64,000 nt of DNA from Strigamia acuminata (GCA_949358305.1 CASHSZ010000115.1:45001-109000); one strand, 5' to 3'. Counted from the first letter of the stretch, positions 31,591 to 43,503 are shown. The notes: a model not told the origin generated them from the letters alone. Translations and numbers: made by a program.

Positions 31591-34289
31591 TTGTGTCAAA
31601 AGTCGGTGACGGGCGGAGGGGCGAGCTCCGGGCGCCCGAGAGAGAGAGAGAAAGAGAGAGAGAGGGGACGGCCGGGGCTCCCGCCAACGGGCGGAGGGGC
31701 GAGCCTTGGCGGGTTGGGCGTGCACTATCTAGGCATGTGGGCGCTCGATTTACCGGCACGTTGGACAAGTTTTGAAAATTTTTTTTTCCTAATTTTTGAC
31801 AAAATTAGCACCGAATTTTGCCAATATTTGATAAATTTCCACGGAATTTTATCAATGTTTTACAAAAAACCCCTGGAAATGTGTCCAATCGAGCAGAAAT
31901 GTCTCGTAAAATATCGCTGAAATTTGTCTAAAATTGACAAAAAATCGGTGCAAGTTTTGCTAGATATTTGCCCGGATCAAACTGTGCCCGAAACCGCCCG
32001 ATCTGACAGTGTGCACGCGGGCTGGACGTGCCCACTGTCCCCGCATGTGCACTCGCCGGCGCGTTGGACGAGTTTAAGAAGATTTTATCAGTTTCTGACA
32101 AAACTTGCATCGATTTTTTGTCAATTTTTGATAAATTTCCCCAGAATTTTAGCAATAAAACCTTTGAAAATGTATCCAAAAGAGCAGAAATGTCCTGTAA
32201 AATATTGCTGAAAATCTGTTGAAATTCATCAAATATTGACAAAAATCTGTGACGAGCGGAGGGGCGATCCTTTGGCGGCCGAAAGAGAGAGGGGGGACGG
32301 TCGGGGCTCCCGCCGACGGGCGGAGGGGCGAGCCTTGGCGGCCGAGAGAGAGAGAGAGAGAGGACGGCCGGGGCTCCCGCCGGCGCACTGTCCACGCATG
32401 GGCGCGCTCGATTTACTGGCGCGTTGGACGAATTTTAAATTTTTTGTTTCCTATTTCTGACAAAATTTGCACAGACTTTTGTCAATTTTTGACAAATTTT
32501 CACGGAATTTCAGCAATGGGACGGACTTATGTAAAACATCGCTTAAAATCTGGAAATCTGTCAAATCTTCTTTAAATTTATGCAAGATATTGGGAAATTT
32601 TGGTTTAACTCGTCCAACGGGCCGGTAAATCGAGCGCCCACACGCGCCCACATGCACGTCCAACCCGCATGGGCACTGTCACATCGGACGTTTGTTGCGT
32701 GCAAAACTTGCACCGACTTTTGGCCATTTTTGGTTAAACTTCCGCACAATTTCTGCCCGATTGGACACTGAGGTTCGGTTTCCGACCGGGTCGTTTCTTG
32801 TCCGACCCGCGGCGCGTCGCGGCGCGGCCGGAGGACGGCCCTCGTCCCCAAAAACCACACTCCGAGTCACGGGTCGCACGGCCAACAGGCCGTGACGGGC
32901 CGTAGCGGGTCGAAAACGGGCCGTTAACGGCCCGTTGACGGCCCGTTAGCGGCCCGCATGAGGTCGCACGGGCCGTCGGCGAGCCGAAGTCCGGGAACGA
33001 AGGCCGTTACGGGACCGTGACGGGACCGTCGGCGGCCCGTTAACGGCCCGTGCGAGCCGTTACGGGATCGTGACGGGACCGTCGGCGGCCCGTTAACGGC
33101 CCGTGCGAGCCGTTACGGAATCGTGACGGGACCGTCGGCGGCCCGTTAACGGCCCGTGCGGGCCGTTACGGGATCGTGACGGGACCGTCGGCGGCCCGTT
33201 AACGGCCCGTGCGACCCCATGCGGGCCGTTGACGGGCCGTTAACGGGCCGTTAACGGGCCGTTAACGGGCCGTGACGGTGTAAATCGAAAAAATCAACAA
33301 CCGACAACACGTACATGAAAACGCGTACAACATTCATAGACATTAATCTCGAATCCTGTTTTTGGTTTTACGCCGTTAACGGGCCGTTAACGGCCCGTTA
33401 ACGGCCCGTTAACGGCCCGCATGAGGTCGTACGGGCCGTTACGGGGTCGTGACGGGACCGTCGGCGGCCCGTTAACGGCCCGTGCGGGCCGTTACGGGAT
33501 AGTTACGGAACCGTCGGCGGCCCGTTAACGGCCCGTGCGAGCCGTTACGGGATCGTGACGGGACCGTCGGCGGCCCGTTAACGGCCCGTGCGAGCCGTTA
33601 CGGGATTGTGACGGGACCGTCGGCGGCCCGTTAACGGCCCGTGCGGGCCGTTTTCGACCCGTTGCGGCCGTTTTCGACCCGTTGCGGCCGTTTTCGACCC
33701 GTTGCGGCCCGTTTTCGACCCGTTACGGTCCTTGGCCGTAACGGGCCGAAAACGGGAAAACTGAAAAAGTCGAGTGCGAGACCACGTGACCCGGAGTGTG
33801 GTTTTTGGGGACGAGGGCCGTCCTCCGACCGCGCCGTGACGCGCCGCGGGTCGGTCACCAACTTTTGTCAATTTTTGACAGATTTTCACGGAATTTCAGC
33901 GACATTTTACGAGACGTTTCTGCCCGATGGGACGGACTTCTGTAAAACATTGCTTAAAATCCATGGAAATTTATCACATATTGACAAAATTCGGTGCAAG
34001 TTTTGTCAGAAATTAGGAAAAAACTTTTTTCAAAACTCGTCCAACGCGCCGGTAAATTGAGCGCCCACGTGCGTCGACAGTGGGCGCTTCAAAACCGCGT
34101 GGACACTGTCAGATCTCGGCACAGTTTGATGCGCCCAAATCTAGCAATACTTGCACCGACTTTTGGCAATTTGTGACAAATTTTCACAGAATTTCGGCAA
34201 CATTTTACGACACATTTCTGCCCGGTTGGACACATTTCCACAGGTTTTTTGTAAAACGTTGCTAAAATTCCGTTGAATTTCATCAAAAA
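31591..34289 (+). repeat. Higher-order unit L2 (2699 bp) containing module 3
   Basis: Same length and internal order as L1, displaced by 6877 bp. Confidence 0.92.
32770..33855. mobile_element. Foldback-like GC-rich module 3
   Basis: Copy of module 2 within unit L2; AT island at 33280. No coding sequence. Confidence 0.6.
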
Positions 34290-35468
34290 TTGTGTCAAAA
34301 GTCGGTGACGGGCGGAGGGGCGAGCTCCGGGCGCCCGAGAGAGAGAGAGAAAGAGAGAGAGAGGGGACGGCCGGGGCTCCCGCCAACGGGCGGAGGGGCG
34401 AGCCTTGGCGGGTTGGGCGTGCACTATCTAGGCATGTGGGCGCTCGATTTACCGGCACGTTGGACAAGTTTTGAAAATTTTTTTTTCCTAATTTTTGACA
34501 AAATTAGCACCGAATTTTGCCAATATTTGATAAATTTCCACGGAATTTTATCAATGTTTTACAAAAAACCCCTGGAAATGTGTCCAATCGAGCAGAAATG
34601 TCTCGTAAAATATCGCTGAAATTTGTCTAAAATTGACAAAAAATCGGTGCAAGTTTTGCTAGATATTTGCCCGGATCAAACTGTGCCCGAAACCGCCCGA
34701 TCTGACAGTGTGCACGCGGGCTGGACGTGCCCACTGTCCCCGCATGTGCACTCGCCGGCGCGTTGGACGAGTTTAAGAAGATTTTATCAATTTCTGACAA
34801 AACTTGCATCGATTTTTTGTCAATTTTTGATAAATTTCCCCAGAATTTTAGCAATAAAACCTTTGAAAATGTATCCAAAAGAGCAGAAATGTCCTGTAAA
34901 ATATTGCTGAAAATCTGTTGAAGTTCATCAAATATTGACAAAAATCTGTGACGAGCGGAGGGGCGATCCTTTGGCGGCCGAAAGAGAGAGGGGGGACGGT
35001 CGGGGCTCCCGCCGACGGGCGGAGGGGCGAGCCTTGGCGGCCGAGAGAGAGAGAGAGAGAGGACGGCCGGGGCTCCCGCCGGCGCACTGTCCACGCATGG
35101 GCGCGCTCGATTTACTGGCGCGTTGGACGAATTTTAAATTTTTTGTTTCCTATTTCTGACAAAATTTGCACAGACTTTTGTCAATTTTTGACAAATTTTC
35201 ACGGAATTTCAGCAATGGGACGGACTTATGTAAAACATCGCTTAAAATCTGGAAATCTGTCAAATCTTCTTTAAATTTATGCAAGATATTGGGAAATTTT
35301 GGTTTAACTCGTCCAACGGGCCGGTAAATCGAGCGCCCACACGCGCCCACATGCACGTCCAACCCGCATGGGCACTGTCACATCGGACGTTTGTTGCGTG
35401 CAAAACTTGCACCGACTTTTGGCCATTTTTGGTTAAACTTCCGCACAATTTCTGCCCGATTGGACACT
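34290..35468 (+). repeat. Chimeric S/L unit leading into module 4
   Basis: The first kilobase has the subtype markers of the second S unit (GTTGAAGTTCATC near 34918), not those of L units, yet it continues into the L-type sequence and a GC-rich module. This suggests recombination between S and L units. Confidence 0.75.
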
Positions 35469-36678
35469 GAGGTTCGGTTTCCGACCGGGTCGTTTCTTGT
35501 CCGACCCGCGGCGCGTCGCGGCGCGGCCGGAGGACGGCCCTCGTCCCCAAAAACCACACTCCGAGTCACGGGTCGCACGGCCAACAGGCCGTGACGGGCC
35601 GTAGCGGGTCGAAAACGGGCCGTTAACGGCCCGTTGACGGCCCGTTAGCGGCCCGCATGAGGTCGCACGGGCCGTCGGCGAGCCGAAGTCCGGGAACGAA
35701 GGCCGTTACGGGACCGTGACGGGACCGTCGGCGGCCCGTTAACGGCCCGTGCGAGCCGTTACGGGATCGTGACGGGACCGTCGGCGGCCCGTTAACGGCC
35801 CGTGCGAGCCGTTACGGAATCGTGACGGGACCGTCGGCGGCCCGTTAACGGCCCGTGCGGGCCGTTGCGGGATCGTGACGGGATCGTCGACGGCCCGTTA
35901 ACGGCCCGTGCGGGCCGTTGCGGGCCGTTGACGGGCCGTTGACGGGCCGTTAACGGGCCGTTAACGGGCCGTTACGGCGTGAATCGAAAAAATCAACAAC
36001 CGACAACACGTACATGAAAACGCGTACAACATTCATAGACATTAATCTCGAATCCTGTTTTCGGTTTTGCCCCGTTAACGGGCCGTTAACGGGCCGTTAA
36101 CGGGCCGTTAACGGCCCGTGCGGGCCGTTGCGGGATCGTGACGGGACCGTCGACGGCCCGTTAACGGCCCGTGCGGGCCGTTGCGGGATCGTGACGGGAC
36201 CGTCAGCGGCCCGTTAACGGCCCGTGCGGGCCGTTGCGGGATCGTGACGGGATCGTCGACGGCCCGTTAACGGCCCGTGCGGGCCGTTGCGGGATCGTGA
36301 CGGGACCGTCAGCGGCCCGTTAACGGCCCGTGCGGGCCGTTGCGGGATCGTGACGGGATCGTCGACGGCCCGTTAACGGCCCGTGCGGGCCGTTGCGGGC
36401 CGTTGACGGGCCGTTGACGGGCCGTTAACGGGCCGTTAACGGGCCGTTACGGCGTGAATCGAAAAAATCAACAACCGACAACACGTACATGAAAACGCGT
36501 ACAACATTCATAGACATTAATCTCGAATCCTGTTTTTGGTTTTACGCCGTTAACGGGCCGTTAACGGGCCGTTAACGGCCCGTTAACGGCCCGCGTGAGG
36601 TCGTACGGGCCGTCGGCGAGCCGAAGTCCGGGAACGAAGGCCGTGACGGGATCGTGACGGGACCGTCAGCGGCCCGTT

Positions 36679-36683
36679 AACGG
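36679..36683. other. Copia target-site duplication, left copy
   Basis: AACGG immediately before the LTR start TGTGGTGG. Confidence 0.92.
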
Positions 36684-37256
36684 TGTGGTGGTATGCTGCA
36701 AAAACAGCACAGACTAGGCAGTGGAAACGCTTAAAAATAAGCCAACACGCACGATATAGCACGCACGAGACGTGCGGCGCGTCGTGTACGCGAATTCGAG
36801 CCGGTTCTGGTCGAATTTGCGTGGTGTCTGCACTTATCTACGTGCAGACACAAGAAACGAATTATTTATAAACAAAATAAACGATTTATTAACCTAAAAC
36901 TTACGAAAACAGGATTGAAAAGCACAGGAGCACACTTAGCAGTGTGCGTCGCCATCTTGGAATAAAAGGCAGTGCGCTCTGGTGACAGAAGCGAGCGACA
37001 CACAGGTATAAACAGATAGGCGATGCATGATGCCCAGTGTGTTAAGACACAGTTAATGCAGGCACCATGCATTTCCCTTACAATATAAAGTAAATATACG
37101 GAAATAAACTGGTAACAACCAGTTAAGTAGGAAATAAACACTAAATCATTTGGGGAAAGAAAATATAACAACCAATGATGTGAAAAAGTTCAGGTAGCGT
37201 CATTACGCATCGAAAAAGCGTTAAATAAACGTCCGAAGTGGTTTCAAGGACCAACA
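36684..37256 (-). repeat. Copia 3' LTR (573 bp)
   Basis: On the plus strand it runs from TGTGGTGGTATGC to GGACCAACA; equal in length and reading to 42931-43503. Confidence 0.95.
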
Positions 37257-37268
37257 ATTCCCTCCTTC
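37257..37268 (-). other. Copia polypurine tract
   Basis: Plus-strand ATTCCCTCCTTC gives GAAGGAGGGAAT on the sense strand, immediately before the 3' LTR; this is the expected plus-strand DNA primer. Confidence 0.85.
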
Positions 37269-37302
37269 GATGTGCAATGTCGATATTAACAGTTCGATGA
37301 AA

Positions 37303-40300
37303 TTATTTCGAGATGAAGATCCGGGACAACAAATTTCGGAGGCGTTCGGAACTAAGCCATTTCGTAAAAATATCCGAAACATTTATTTCACCCGGAATTT
37401 TGCGGAGTTCGAAGCATCCGGCAATATGCCATTCTCGAAGCCAATGGAACTTCACTCGAATATGTTTGGTTTTCGAGTTCTCGATGTCGTTGTTCGTGAA
37501 TTGGATCGAGGCGAGGGCATCGGAGAAAATAATCGGTTTCGATAATCGGTTTAACGGTGGAAAGACTCGATAGATACTGTCCAACCAGTATAACTCTTTA
37601 ACGATTTCGACTAGTGCTACAAATTCGGCTTCCATGGTGGAACAGGCGACGCTGGTCTGCTTTTTGCAGCTCCAGCCAATTGGCACACAACCGATATAAA
37701 TGATGTATCCTCCGAAGCTTCTCGATGTCGCAATGTCACTCGCCCACGACGCATCTGTGTATCCCCACAGCTGACTGGAATTACACCCCGAGAGTTCGAT
37801 CGAGAAATCGCTCGTGTTCGCCACGTATTTGAGAACTTGGAGCAAACACTTGACGTGGCGGTGGTCGTAGCAGTTATTATACTGCGATAAAGCGATGACC
37901 GAATATAATATGTCGGGACGAGTGCGAGAAGCGAGGAATAATAACGATCCGATGAGCGATCGGTACGGAAAGTCCGGGAGATTATCCAACGAGCCTTTGA
38001 CGAGCGTGGTCCCCGGTGTGACAGGCACTTTAATGAGTGCATCTGACGAAACGTTGAACTTTTTAAGAAGTTTGTCGATGTAGGAGCGTTGGGACATGAA
38101 AACTTTCCCATCGCGACGCACGAATTCTACCCCGAGTAATTTGGTTATTGGTCCGAGGTTGACGATGTCGAATTTGCTGGAAATCAGCGCCAAAATACGG
38201 TCTCGGATACTCTCCGACGCGTAAAACACGACGATATCGTCCACGTAGACTAACATAACAGCCGAATGTCCAAATGCGTAAACGCAATTACAAGCGGGAA
38301 ATTTCTGGAATCCGAGGTCGGTTAACGTCTCGTTGAGCTTCTGGTACCACATGCGCCCCGACTGGTGAAGACCGTAAAGTGACTTGGTTAACAACCAGAC
38401 GTTGTCGGGTGAGGTGCATGTGGCGCCGGCGGGAATCCGCATGTAAATTTCGTGGTCGAGGTCGCCGTAAAGGTAGGCACACTTGACGTCGAGGTGGAGA
38501 TCCCTCCATCCTAGTAAAACGACTAGGAGGCAGAAAAAGAATCGGATGAGCACGAAGTTAACCACCGGACTAAAAACTTCATCGAAATCAACGCCCATTG
38601 TTTGGCGGAAACCTTGTGCGACAAGTCGAGCACGGTAGCGGTGAATTTTCCCGGTGGCATCCGATTTCAACCGAAAAATCCATTTACACCCGAGGATTGT
38701 CTTGTCCGGGGGTCGTGGAACTTCCTTATAAACTTCGCGTTCCTTGAAAGTCGTGAGCTCCTCATCGATTGCCTCGGTCCACTTCGGTGCCTCGGGTAGC
38801 TTAACAGCTTCGGCGTACGTGGACGGCTCTCGAAAACACATAAGGACGCGATGAACAGGTTGCTCGTCCTGCAATTGATGTTCGAGGTTGCCGAAAAAGA
38901 AAATGTCCTCCTCATACGGAAGTTGGTGAGCGACGCAATATCTTTCGATGTCCCCTCTCGACCTTAAGCGGACACCGTGCTCCGGATAGTAATAAACGTC
39001 GACCTTGATTTTGCCAGGCGCTTGTTCTTTCCGGAGATGCTCTTCCCTCCTCCATCCGCTGAAGGGCGTATCTCCACCAATAAAACGATAGGGGCAGTGA
39101 AGAGCGCGTAACGGAGCGAGGGGCGGTGCAGGCGTTGCAGCGGCCGCTGGTAAGGCGGCTGCCTTATCGAGGAGATCATCGAGGAGATTATCAAGTGGAT
39201 CATCTTCGGGGTCGTGCTCGAAATCACGTTCGGGATAGCGTTCGAAAAATTGTTCGATATCGTGATCAACGTCGAGTTCACTATCGCTGGCCTCAGGGGT
39301 GTGAGGTTGATGAGCCAAAGCATCGGGACGTAATCTCCTCCGAGGACGGTAAAGCGGAAGTGGTGGGTCAGGCGTGACGTCCAAATCGATGTCCTCCGGT
39401 ACATCGTCCGCAAACAGAATAGGAGGAGGCAATTCATCAGCAATGTCCTCTTCGACCTCCTCGAGGACGGAGCGATATGAAGCGACTGATGAAGCGCTTG
39501 ATGGAGCCCGATGGCGGAATTCATCATCGTCATTAGACGATTCATCGTCGGAATCACGACGTCGACGTGACCAGGGGACAGATGGGAAAGCGCCATCGTC
39601 AAAAGTGACACGAGACGGTGTAGTGACGCGAGAAGGCTCCTCCATGAATGGAGCATTTTCGTAGGGATCCGGAACGTAAAACGGCGAGCGTTTGAAATTC
39701 TGACGTTCATCGATTTGAACGTGAACGGATTCCGTGACGGTGTTCGTAGCCGGATTCCAAACCCGATAACCGCGAGTGTTGGAGGCGTAACCTACGAGGA
39801 ATCCTTCCCACGCCCGTGGATCCATTTTGTTGCGCCCGGGTGCGGTGAAATGCACCCAGCATTTAGAACCAATTTTTCGGAAATGTTTGACAGAGAGGGC
39901 ACGCTGGCGCCATAAAACATATGGAACTTCGTCGTTAAGTTTCGAATGCGGGCTGCGATTTTTAACGTACGAAAATGTCACAGCGAGTTCAGCCCAAAGT
40001 GTGTGTGGAAAACCGGTTTCGGAGGTAACGGAGCGAAGATAGTCGCCCATCGTCCGGTTTAGGCGTTCGGCGACCCCGTTCATTTGCGGGCTTCCGGGAT
40101 TGGTCCGTTGTGCGACAATGCCCTTGTCAGCGAGGTAACGGTCAAAAGTCTTAGAAATAAATTCCCCGCCGCGATCCGTGCGAATTGATTTGACGCGGGA
40201 ATCCGTAATACGTTCAACGCGAGAGACAAAGTCTTTGAAAGTTGTGAAGACGTCGGATTTGCGTGCAATCGGAAAAATCCACGAATATCGGGTCGCGTCG

Positions 40301-42378
40301 TCAACAATGGAGAAGGCATAATCAGCACCGCCAATCGAAGTCAGTCTTGACGGGCCCCAGACGTCCATGTGCAGCAACTCCAACGGTTTGGTTGTCGAAG
40401 GTGTGGGAATCGGTTTATGCGAGGCGCGCGTGGACTTGGCAATGCGACATGAGTTGCAGGAAAGTTCTTGTCGAACCGCAGCCGGATCGAGTCCATAAAC
40501 TTGGGAATTGTTCGCCAAAGTCCGCATGGCTTTGGTGTGGAGATGGCCCAACCTGGCATGCCATAATCCCGTGGCATCCGCAACGTTCGCAGTCGGCGTT
40601 ATAACCTTTTTAGGAGGTGGGACTGCCGTAGTCGTGGCAACGGGAGACGGAGGAGATGATAGGACGTTGGAATACATCCGGATCTGTTGTGGTTTAGATC
40701 CGGCAACAGGATTGGGGATGATCGGGGAAGGAGAAGGCACGAGTAGGGTGTTGGGAGAGATAGGTAAGCGGAAGTCGGTCATTTCAACGTTTGATATTTT
40801 CTTCGACTTCTTTGAGGGCATCGCGGGAAAATCTTCCTCCTTCGTGATGAGAGTCATCGGCGCAGTAGTCGGAGGTGACATTGGGATGGGCGGTGTACTC
40901 GAAACAACAGTCGGCGACGCAAATGGCGAAATTAGTCCATCTACGAAGTAAAGTCCTGACTTTTGCTTCGCCCGAAGAACACTTTGTTTGATATCCGTCC
41001 CATATGTATGCAACTCCGAATTGTAAATGTGTATGTGATGCCCACATTTATCGACTCGCGAAACCGAAATTAAATTAGCGCCGAAATCAGGTGCGTACAA
41101 AACATCGCGGAGAAGTACGGTGCATTCACAGCCATCGATGAGTGACTTGACTGGAACATTCCCTTTTCCGGTAACTTTGGAGCTTCCTTGTCCCAATTCG
41201 ATATTAAAAGGGACGACCTCAACAAAGTCCAAGAACCACGATTTAACGTGTGAAACGTGGTCGGTGGCGCCGCAGTCAACAATCCATTCGTGAGATTGGA
41301 CGAAATGAACGGTAGGAACCTGGATCGCAGGTGGTGCGGACAGGAGATATGCTGCATCTCGGCGCGGGCGTGAAGACTCGCGAAACTGTCCCTGCTGCTG
41401 TTGATTCGGGTTCACATTCGGATTCGAGCCTTTATTGCGGCGTCGACTCTTGCTGCGAGATCGTGTCTGAAGCGTAGCTACCGGCTGTTGCCCAGTTGTT
41501 TGCTTGCGAGGATGCTGGCACTTATTGGCGTAGTGTCCAAGCTCGTTGCAATTGAAGCAACGCACCTGCGCAAGCGGGCGCGGGGGTCGCGACTGGTTAC
41601 GTCCTTGTCGCCCAGTAGCATAAGCGGAGGAATTACCGGAGTTTCGGTTCGAATGCGACTTTAATCGTAGATATTCCGACAACAACTGATCGGAGACTTT
41701 AGCCGGGGTAAACTCTGCCAGCGGCCAATGATAAATGGCAAAAGTCGCCTGGTCGTATTCGTCCGGAAGAAAGTCTAAATACTGGTACGCGTGATGTCGA
41801 GGGAGGATGTCTTCACCGACGTCTTTAAGTTGGCGGACCATAAGGTCAACGCGGCTGAGGAAATCGGCCATTTCTTCGCCGGGCTCCAACTTGAGCTGCA
41901 GGAACTCACGGCGCATCGCCGCTTGGCGGGCGAGAGAGCTGGGGGCGTAAATTTTCGCTAAAATGTCCCACGCCTGTTTCGGAGTGGTGCAACCGTCGAG
42001 GGCCGACTGTTTGGCCTGCGAGACGTGGCAATAAATGGTCCCCAGCGCTCGGGCTTTCCGACGTTGCCATTTTCGCCAAACGTCTTCATCGACGTTGGCT
42101 TTCACTAGTTCCTCCGTTTCGGTGACGTGGTGCCATACGCCGTCGGACATCAATAGCATTTTAATTGCACGGTGCCAGTGTTCGTAATTGCCGGTCACGA
42201 GAATCGGCACATGGCCTGACGACTGGTCGGTGGCCTTTTTCATGATTGCACGGAGAAAAATGCGTAGAAATGGGAAATTGACGCACAATCGACGCACAAT
42301 CGACGCACAAACGAAGCACAAATTACGATGCGAAGCACTTTCCGTAGCACTGTCAAAGCGGAAACCAAGAATGGGCAA
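37303..42378 (-). CDS. Copia Gag-Pol polyprotein (1691 aa)
   Basis: Order is Gag, protease, integrase, reverse transcriptase, RNase H, as in Ty1/copia. Gag has a zinc knuckle CFNCNELGHYANKC at 274-287. The protease site is WIVDCGATDH (D368), with C where S or T is usual. The pre-integrase zinc motif is H607, H612, C641, C644. The integrase triad is D672, D735, E771 with the canonical 35-residue D-E spacing. A long acidic and proline-rich linker (about 900-1100) precedes the reverse transcriptase, which starts near 1215 (CKWIFRLK) and has YVDD at 1378-1381. RNase H has D1542 (YTDAS), E1583/E1585 and D1620. The first ATG is at 42378, but M46 (42243) directly precedes the conserved Gag N-terminus (GNYEHW) and may be the real start. 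No stop or frameshift is present, so it is probably functional. Confidence 0.96.
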   Translation of the reverse strand: MPILGFRFDSATESASHRNLCFVCASIVRRLCVNFPFLRIFLRAIMKKATDQSSGHVPILVTGNYEHWHRAIKMLLMSDGVWHHVTETEELVKANVDEDVWRKWQRRKARALGTIYCHVSQAKQSALDGCTTPKQAWDILAKIYAPSSLARQAAMRREFLQLKLEPGEEMADFLSRVDLMVRQLKDVGEDILPRHHAYQYLDFLPDEYDQATFAIYHWPLAEFTPAKVSDQLLSEYLRLKSHSNRNSGNSSAYATGRQGRNQSRPPRPLAQVRCFNCNELGHYANKCQHPRKQTTGQQPVATLQTRSRSKSRRRNKGSNPNVNPNQQQQGQFRESSRPRRDAAYLLSAPPAIQVPTVHFVQSHEWIVDCGATDHVSHVKSWFLDFVEVVPFNIELGQGSSKVTGKGNVPVKSLIDGCECTVLLRDVLYAPDFGANLISVSRVDKCGHHIHIYNSELHTYGTDIKQSVLRAKQKSGLYFVDGLISPFASPTVVSSTPPIPMSPPTTAPMTLITKEEDFPAMPSKKSKKISNVEMTDFRLPISPNTLLVPSPSPIIPNPVAGSKPQQIRMYSNVLSSPPSPVATTTAVPPPKKVITPTANVADATGLWHARLGHLHTKAMRTLANNSQVYGLDPAAVRQELSCNSCRIAKSTRASHKPIPTPSTTKPLELLHMDVWGPSRLTSIGGADYAFSIVDDATRYSWIFPIARKSDVFTTFKDFVSRVERITDSRVKSIRTDRGGEFISKTFDRYLADKGIVAQRTNPGSPQMNGVAERLNRTMGDYLRSVTSETGFPHTLWAELAVTFSYVKNRSPHSKLNDEVPYVLWRQRALSVKHFRKIGSKCWVHFTAPGRNKMDPRAWEGFLVGYASNTRGYRVWNPATNTVTESVHVQIDERQNFKRSPFYVPDPYENAPFMEEPSRVTTPSRVTFDDGAFPSVPWSRRRRDSDDESSNDDDEFRHRAPSSASSVASYRSVLEEVEEDIADELPPPILFADDVPEDIDLDVTPDPPLPLYRPRRRLRPDALAHQPHTPEASDSELDVDHDIEQFFERYPERDFEHDPEDDPLDNLLDDLLDKAAALPAAAATPAPPLAPLRALHCPYRFIGGDTPFSGWRREEHLRKEQAPGKIKVDVYYYPEHGVRLRSRGDIERYCVAHQLPYEEDIFFFGNLEHQLQDEQPVHRVLMCFREPSTYAEAVKLPEAPKWTEAIDEELTTFKEREVYKEVPRPPDKTILGCKWIFRLKSDATGKIHRYRARLVAQGFRQTMGVDFDEVFSPVVNFVLIRFFFCLLVVLLGWRDLHLDVKCAYLYGDLDHEIYMRIPAGATCTSPDNVWLLTKSLYGLHQSGRMWYQKLNETLTDLGFQKFPACNCVYAFGHSAVMLVYVDDIVVFYASESIRDRILALISSKFDIVNLGPITKLLGVEFVRRDGKVFMSQRSYIDKLLKKFNVSSDALIKVPVTPGTTLVKGSLDNLPDFPYRSLIGSLLFLASRTRPDILYSVIALSQYNNCYDHRHVKCLLQVLKYVANTSDFSIELSGCNSSQLWGYTDASWASDIATSRSFGGYIIYIGCVPIGWSCKKQTSVACSTMEAEFVALVEIVKELYWLDSIYRVFPPLNRLSKPIIFSDALASIQFTNNDIENSKTKHIRVKFHWLREWHIAGCFELRKIPGEINVSDIFTKWLSSERLRNLLSRIFISK

Positions 42379-42930
42379 TTCCTTCTGAAGGAATTAAATA
42401 GCTTTCGGTTGCCAGTCTGAGAGGGTCCGTTCGACTTCCTGGAGCCGCGGGAAACCTCACTTGTACCACGACAAGCACAACCGAAAAATACAACGGCGCT
42501 TGCCCGGATTCGGACGAAGGGCGCCGAGGATTCTAATTGTCCCACACCAAAATTCCCACTTAAAATTAACAAAGGTAATTCGACTCTGAAAGGCAAAATA
42601 AGGCGAAATTGACGAATCAGTCGCGGTGCACGTCGCAACACGCGATCCTCGTGTGAAAAACACGGATATGTGCGATTTTAAACGAAAAATCGCGAAAAAT
42701 GAACGAAAATCGTCGATACTGTCGCACTCCGGGGTGCTAAACAGCGGGTTACACCCGTTTCTCGGTGATAACGTCGTGTAGACGTCGTCGCATGTCGAAA
42801 ATCGGTGTAAATCGGCGAAAAATCTGAAAATATAGAAAATTTCCGCAAAATTCGCGAAAAAATCGCGAAAATTGTGGAAAATTAAGGAAAAAACGAGGCC
42901 CTGGTGTCTTTCCAGGCCTCTGCTACCAAT
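42379..42930 (-). other. Copia untranslated leader
   Basis: About 550 bp between primer-binding site and reading frame; no other gene seen. Confidence 0.75.
42917..42928 (-). other. Copia primer-binding site, initiator tRNA-Met
   Basis: The sense strand reads TGGTAGCAGAGG two bases inside the 5' LTR. This is the complement of the 3' end of animal initiator methionine tRNA (CCTCTGCTACCA). Confidence 0.9.
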
Positions 42931-43503
42931 TGTGGTGGTATGCTGCAAAAACAGCACAGACTAGGCAGTGGAAACGCTTAAAAATAAGCCAACACGCACG
43001 ATATAGCACGCACGAGACGTGCGGCGCGTCGTGTACGCGAATTCGAGCCGGTTCTGGTCGAATTTGCGTGGTGTCTGCACTTATCTACGTGCAGACACAA
43101 GAAACGAATTATTTATAAACAAAATAAACGATTTATTAACCTAAAACTTACGAAAACAGGATTGAAAAGCACAGGAGCACACTTAGCAGTGTGCGTCGCC
43201 ATCTTGGAATAAAAGGCAGTGCGCTCTGGTGACAGAAGCGAGCGACACACAGGTATAAACAGATAGGCGATGCATGATGCCCAGTGTGTTAAGACACAGT
43301 TAATGCAGGCACCATGCATTTCCCTTACAATATAAAGTAAATATACGGAAATAAACTGGTAACAACCAGTTAAGTAGGAAATAAACACTAAATCATTTGG
43401 GGAAAGAAAATATAACAACCAATGATGTGAAAAAGTTCAGGTAGCGTCATTACGCATCGAAAAAGCGTTAAATAAACGTCCGAAGTGGTTTCAAGGACCA
43501 ACA
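42931..43503 (-). repeat. Copia 5' LTR (573 bp)
   Basis: Pairs with 36684-37256. Contains AATAAA-like strings but no coding sequence. Confidence 0.95.

Larger units (their letters stand above)
36684..43503 (-). mobile_element. Ty1/copia LTR retrotransposon, full length and apparently intact
   Basis: Two 573-bp LTRs, a perfect 5-bp target duplication AACGG on both sides (36679-36683 and 43504-43508), a tRNA-iMet primer site, a purine tract and one uninterrupted gag-pol frame. The sense strand is minus. The LTRs show no difference that I can see, so insertion is recent. The target is the GTTAACGG repeat. Confidence 0.96.

Noticed and set aside
24714-36000. Dozens of open frames of 60 to 155 codons repeated with each unit on both strands
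   Set aside because: They recur only because the DNA is tandemly repeated, overlap each other on both strands, encode low-complexity R/P/G-rich or S-L repeats from GA tracts, and show no family resemblance.
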